Part shown: piece after piece, positions 59,901 to 64,000 of the stretch
Numbering within the stretch: position 1 is the stretch's first letter
Layout: every line of letters begins with the position of its first letter
Origin: Wuchereria bancrofti
Taxonomy: Eukaryota > Nematoda > Chromadorea > Rhabditida > Onchocercidae
Assembly: GCA_005281725.1 (NCBI GenBank)
Contig: SSBO01000001.1
Location: 4,956-68,955, forward strand
Length of the DNA stretch: 64,000 bases
Direction of reading: 5' to 3'
Notes under the pieces: generated by a model
What the model saw: the letters and a program-made list of their open reading frames with translations, nothing else
What the model was told of the DNA's origin: nothing
The model's database searches: none
Position numbers and translations under genes: made by a program

Positions 59901-62900
59901 ATTTTACAATTTATCATAATTTTAACTAAATTTGACATATATATATTATTTTCCATTATTGATAATAGATATTTCCAATTATAATTTTGTTAATTTATAA
60001 TTCAGATGAATAATTAGTTATATCTCTATGATCTTTCCTTGTTGTCAGTGATAATAATAATTGCCACAATCATTTCAATCAATTTTTTTTTCTTAATCGA
60101 AAAAAATATACCAAAATGAAGTCATTTAAGAAGATGGAAAGAAAAACTTTGTCATAATATTGATGAAGAAGAGGAAAATAGAAATTTTGAGTTCCAAAAC
60201 AAAAAAAAAGCATTCAAATTTATCCGAAAAAAAAAAGAAACCACAAAGGATTTACTTTCAAAAGCCAATCTGTTTTACAAAGAAATGTTAGAATTGAAAT
60301 GAACGATAAGATTTTTGAAGAAATTAAGGAAGAAGTCTCATCCTTCTAGTCATTTTTTTTTCTTGGCTCATTTTTTAAGTGTATATGTACTCTTTTAAAA
60401 TCTTTTAAAGATTTTGAAAGCACTGATTAAAAAGATTGACATTAGATATAAATGTCTAAATTGCATAGCTTTCTTTCTTCCTTTTACCAGTCTGAAAATT
60501 TATTTGTGTAAAATAGAGTAAAACTTAGCTAGTTAAAATTTCGATTTTGACAATAACATGTTCATATATTAAAAAATATGAAAATTTTGAAGAAAAAAAT
60601 TCCAGCAAATATCAAATTGTTATTATCTTGTAACTTATTGATATTGTTTCGAAACTGATAAATATTTCAAAAATATTACAAATTACGTTTATAAAAAATA
60701 AAAAGTAAAACAGTTTTCATCGCTCGAATATCTAAATGATAATTTCTAATTGATAATGGTAAAATCTGGAGCTAAGTAATAAACATTTAATTGTTCCGCT
60801 TAATATTTAAAATTTTTTTTTTAAAAACCAATATTTTCAAACAAATTGTAAATAAATATTAATAAAATATCATTACATACTTTTTTCTTTTCAACCAATG
60901 ATTGCAGTGAAAATCTCATCATTAATTGAATTAAGTAATATAAATCAACATTTAAGTTGTTACGAAATAAGTAATTCATGTTAGTGATTAATAATTTTTA
61001 ACTCGTTTACTTAATTTATTCATTACTAACTCATCAAATGCTAATAAACAATATGATGTAATAAAAATGAATTATTGCTATTTGTTATTTAACTTTTGTA
61101 CTAAAAAATTTCCTTTTTCTTTTCTTCATATTTTGTATCACTTAAGAGTTATTTAAAAGTTTTTTCAGTACTTTGAGAATTTATAACGAATACCTAAAAT
61201 TGGATCATTTATATTTGAAATTTTCTACAACAAAAATTGAATTAAAAAGTTGCGGAAAAAATTTGTAAACTATTGAATTAACTAAATTGTTTTATTTATT
61301 AAAAGAAAAAAAAAACATTGTGCTTTTTTATGTTATTCGTATTAGCAAATGATGAATAATTAGCTAAAGCATAATTGATAATTAATTAAAAATATAAGGT
61401 TAATAAGTATGATTGATTGATTGCTGCTTAATGAATTTGAAACATATGTTTTAGAAGATGGACATACTCCCACTACACATGACGAATTATCATTTATTTT
61501 AATTCATTCCTTCACATTCTCATTATTCAAAAGTCATTTCAATCACCTTTGATTTACTATGTTCTAAAATTCATTACTTGAATTCTAATTCTAAAATTAT
61601 TACCCAAATTCTACTTTTAAAATCTACAGCTTAAATATTAATTCTTTAAAATTAAGATCTATTAGAATTAAAATTCTTGATTCAAATATTGTTAGTTGAA
61701 TTTTAATCCTAAAACTGTTACCTGAACTATAATTCTGAAATCATTGTTCGAATTTTGCTCCTAAAATTGTCACCTACATGCTTTTCCCAGGCAAATCAGT
61801 TTATAAATTAATTTAGATGAATTTAGCAATAATTTCATTGCATTTTTTCTTTATAACTTGAGGGATTATAATAATTTTTTTTCATTTAATTGACAAATTT
61901 CATTTTTAAACCAACTATTATTTCTAAATGATTACTGCTTATTCTTGAACAAACCCTTTTTATTTCTGCAAGAATAGGCGCTATTTCATAAATTGTTAAA
62001 CAAATGTATGCTTTGTTTTTCTTTCTTTTTTCTTTATTTATTGCTTTAAATTTTTTAAACATTTGTTTTTTATTGTCATGCAATTTCTTCATTTATGATA
62101 AAATAAAATAAGAATGGGATGGATAGAATTGAGTTAGAAAGTAACTATTAAAATAAGAAATTAGATAAATGCAAATGATTTAATATCGTTTTTTCATTTC
62201 TTTATGCTCTGTGTTGCAATGAAAATCTCAAATAAAACCAACTTTGTGCGTAAACAGTTATATTCTAAGTAATGTTTTCGTTTCTTCTTTTTTTTTTTCA
62301 TTTTTGTTGAATTTAATGGTTTACACTGTTCGTTAGATTGTTTGTTAGATATCTGTTACATTTCATGCAGAAATTAGGCTCACTAATTGCAAAATTTTAA
62401 TAGAACCTTTGGAATCACTTTGAAACTAACAACTTTCGTTAAATTGTAGATTGAAATTTCGAAAATATTGAATGCATCTGAATCGATTACATGTTGTTTG
62501 AGTTAAAATAAATGGAATTAATTGCAAATGGTATTGAAAATTTTTTATTAGCAAAAAATGATTTTTTTTAAAAAATCATTTTTTTCTCTCTCTTTCTCTA
62601 TCTTCAATAGCAAAAATTACATAAATGGATCGGAAAATAATAATATGCAAATGAGTGCATTGATAACAGCAACTCTTCTTTATAAAATTAATTAATCTTC
62701 TGATAAACCAACAATTAAATAAAATCAATCTATAAGATGACATTTTAAAAACATTTCTATTAATATGCAAATAAGATAGTCAAATAAGAATTTTCTCATT
62801 TCTAATTGCTTTAATCACAATTAAATATTTAAATAAAACCATTTTTTTTTTGCTTTAATAGCAATTCATTTTTGCTAATTTGATAAACCACATATTGTTG

Positions 62901-63450
62901 AATCATTTTTGATAACAATTAATTTATAATGTTTATGTTACATATATTAATAACTTGTTAAAGTATTACTTTAAATTTATAATGCTTGTTGATGCATTGC
63001 TGCTAATTTGATTGTATTTGAATAAAATAAAAGTAAATAGGAAAAAATGCAAATTTCATTAGGTAAGTATACTATTTAGAAAAGATTATATCTAATGATA
63101 TATTTAATAAATATTCGGAAATTCTTTTTTCGCTGTGATATATTTTAGTCTTAGTCTTGTATATATTGTCATGCTAAATAGAACTAATAGTAATTATCAA
63201 ACTAATATTGAAATTATTTGTTGATGTTTAAACTATTTATTAGTTTCTCTTAATCAAGCATACAGCACTAATTTATTCCGTGAAGTTTGAAGTAGATAAG
63301 CTAATATTTTGCTTCATAAAATTGTAGTTACAAAAGTTATAAAATATATATTTTATTTATAGGCAGTAAACATACACTTTATTTATAGGCAGATATTATG
63401 AAAAAAAGAAGCTAACTAGTATTTGACAAGAGAACTTTTATCTGAATTAA
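56922..63450. other. Gene-poor AT-rich DNA
   Basis: No exon chain found on either strand. The longest ORFs (60-70 codons near 61886-62092 and 62576-62770, minus) are lysine- or isoleucine-rich and lack splice context. A short minus ORF near 59065-59121 (ATGGCGCACTTGGAG...) is only 18 codons. Confidence 0.5.
57741..57835. repeat. GT/TATG microsatellite
   Basis: Interrupted TGTGTATG and TGTGGTG units. Purine-pyrimidine alternation could favour Z-DNA. Confidence 0.85.
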
Positions 63451-63479
63451 ATATGCAACCGTAATACCTGGTATACAGT

Positions 63480-64000
63480 ATTTATAGCTACGGTATTTGA
63501 GGACAGCATTAATAAGCATGATGTTTAAGTGGATGGTATCCATAGTCATAACATTTAAGGAAGTATGTCAGAAATAGTAATAAATATATAATAGTTAAGA
63601 GATTGGACAGAAATATAGTTTAAAGACAATTTTCAAAAAACAACATTCAAGTTATTCCTTGAAAAAAAACCATCTATGCAAATTGTAATTAATATGTCAA
63701 AATTCTAATTTCTGGTCAAAGCTTTGAATAGGAACATTTATTTTCATCAAAAAAAATTGTTAACAAATAGTCACTAAATAATTAGAAATGCAGTCTTTGA
63801 AAACTATATTCATAAACATAACATTTAAAAGTCTGTATTAGAAATACAGTATCCAAGGACAGTATCCACAACCGTAGCATTTAAGAGCTGATTACAAATA
63901 GGCTACTGTAAATATAGTATTGACATATCACGTTTTACAAATATAGTATTTGCAGTATTCATAAATGTTGCATTTGAGAGTCTGTAAGGATAGTATCCAA
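63480..64000. repeat. Degenerate repeat family running off the window edge
   Basis: A motif of about 30 bp, roughly AGTATYCATAANCRTARCATTTAAG, recurs diverged at about 63504, 63535, 63803, 63861 and 63954, often followed by a GTCTGTA box and an AAATAYAGTAT box. Spacings (about 30, 57, 93) are near multiples of 30. The array probably continues beyond the window. Confidence 0.6.

Overview
This is an AT-rich eukaryotic (animal) sequence: homopolymer T/A tracts, tri- and tetranucleotide microsatellites, small exons of about 20-300 bp with GT...AG introns, and acceptors of the TTTTCAG/TTTTAG/TTTGCAG type. Together these look like a nematode, most likely a clade III (filarial-type) worm. That placement is inferred from style, not from a diagnostic gene. 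There is one assembly gap (36 N at 10461-10496). No rRNA, tRNA, CRISPR array, bacterial gene or intact transposon was recognised. Single-exon ORFs are mostly chance here, because at this AT content tens to hundreds of 40-60-codon ORFs are expected by accident. I therefore relied on multi-exon chains in which splice signals, reading phase and protein composition agree.

Layout. (1) 1-9.8 kb: a short plus-strand three-exon gene (1870-2293) faces a minus-strand multi-exon gene whose last exons (3499-5142) are well supported and whose upstream exons probably reach 9725. A smaller minus ORF (2835-3155) lies between them. (2) 9.8-17.2 kb: gene-poor DNA with the gap, microsatellites (TGATA, GAT, GAAT, CTG/GAT) and a CT-rich stretch. 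(3) 17.3-40.3 kb: the main gene of the window, a 12-exon plus-strand transcription-factor-like gene with C2H2 zinc fingers, a polyQ segment and a C-terminal coiled coil (674 aa by my splice model). Its 14.6-kb intron 4 splits the second zinc finger. The same intron contains an in-frame, phase-compatible alternative first exon encoding a Psq/CENP-B-type helix-turn-helix, so the locus can apparently make a zinc-finger protein or an HTH protein sharing one C-terminal half. Intron 4 also holds several coding-like islands that may be nested genes. (4) 40.3-52.1 kb: gene-poor, with an (ATT)n block, a C-rich minisatellite and one ambiguous ORF. (5) 52.1-56.8 kb: a seven-exon plus-strand gene for an unrecognised, largely helical protein of about 314 aa, with a GATA palindrome just upstream and a poly(A) signal just downstream. 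(6) 56.9-64 kb: no gene seen, but a GT-rich tract and a degenerate repeat family running off the right edge.

The most interesting object is the dual-promoter locus at 17.3-40.3 kb. Exon 4 and the HTH exon both end in phase 1, so each splices in frame to the same downstream exon. This predicts two DNA-binding proteins with different DNA-binding heads and a common polyQ/coiled-coil tail.
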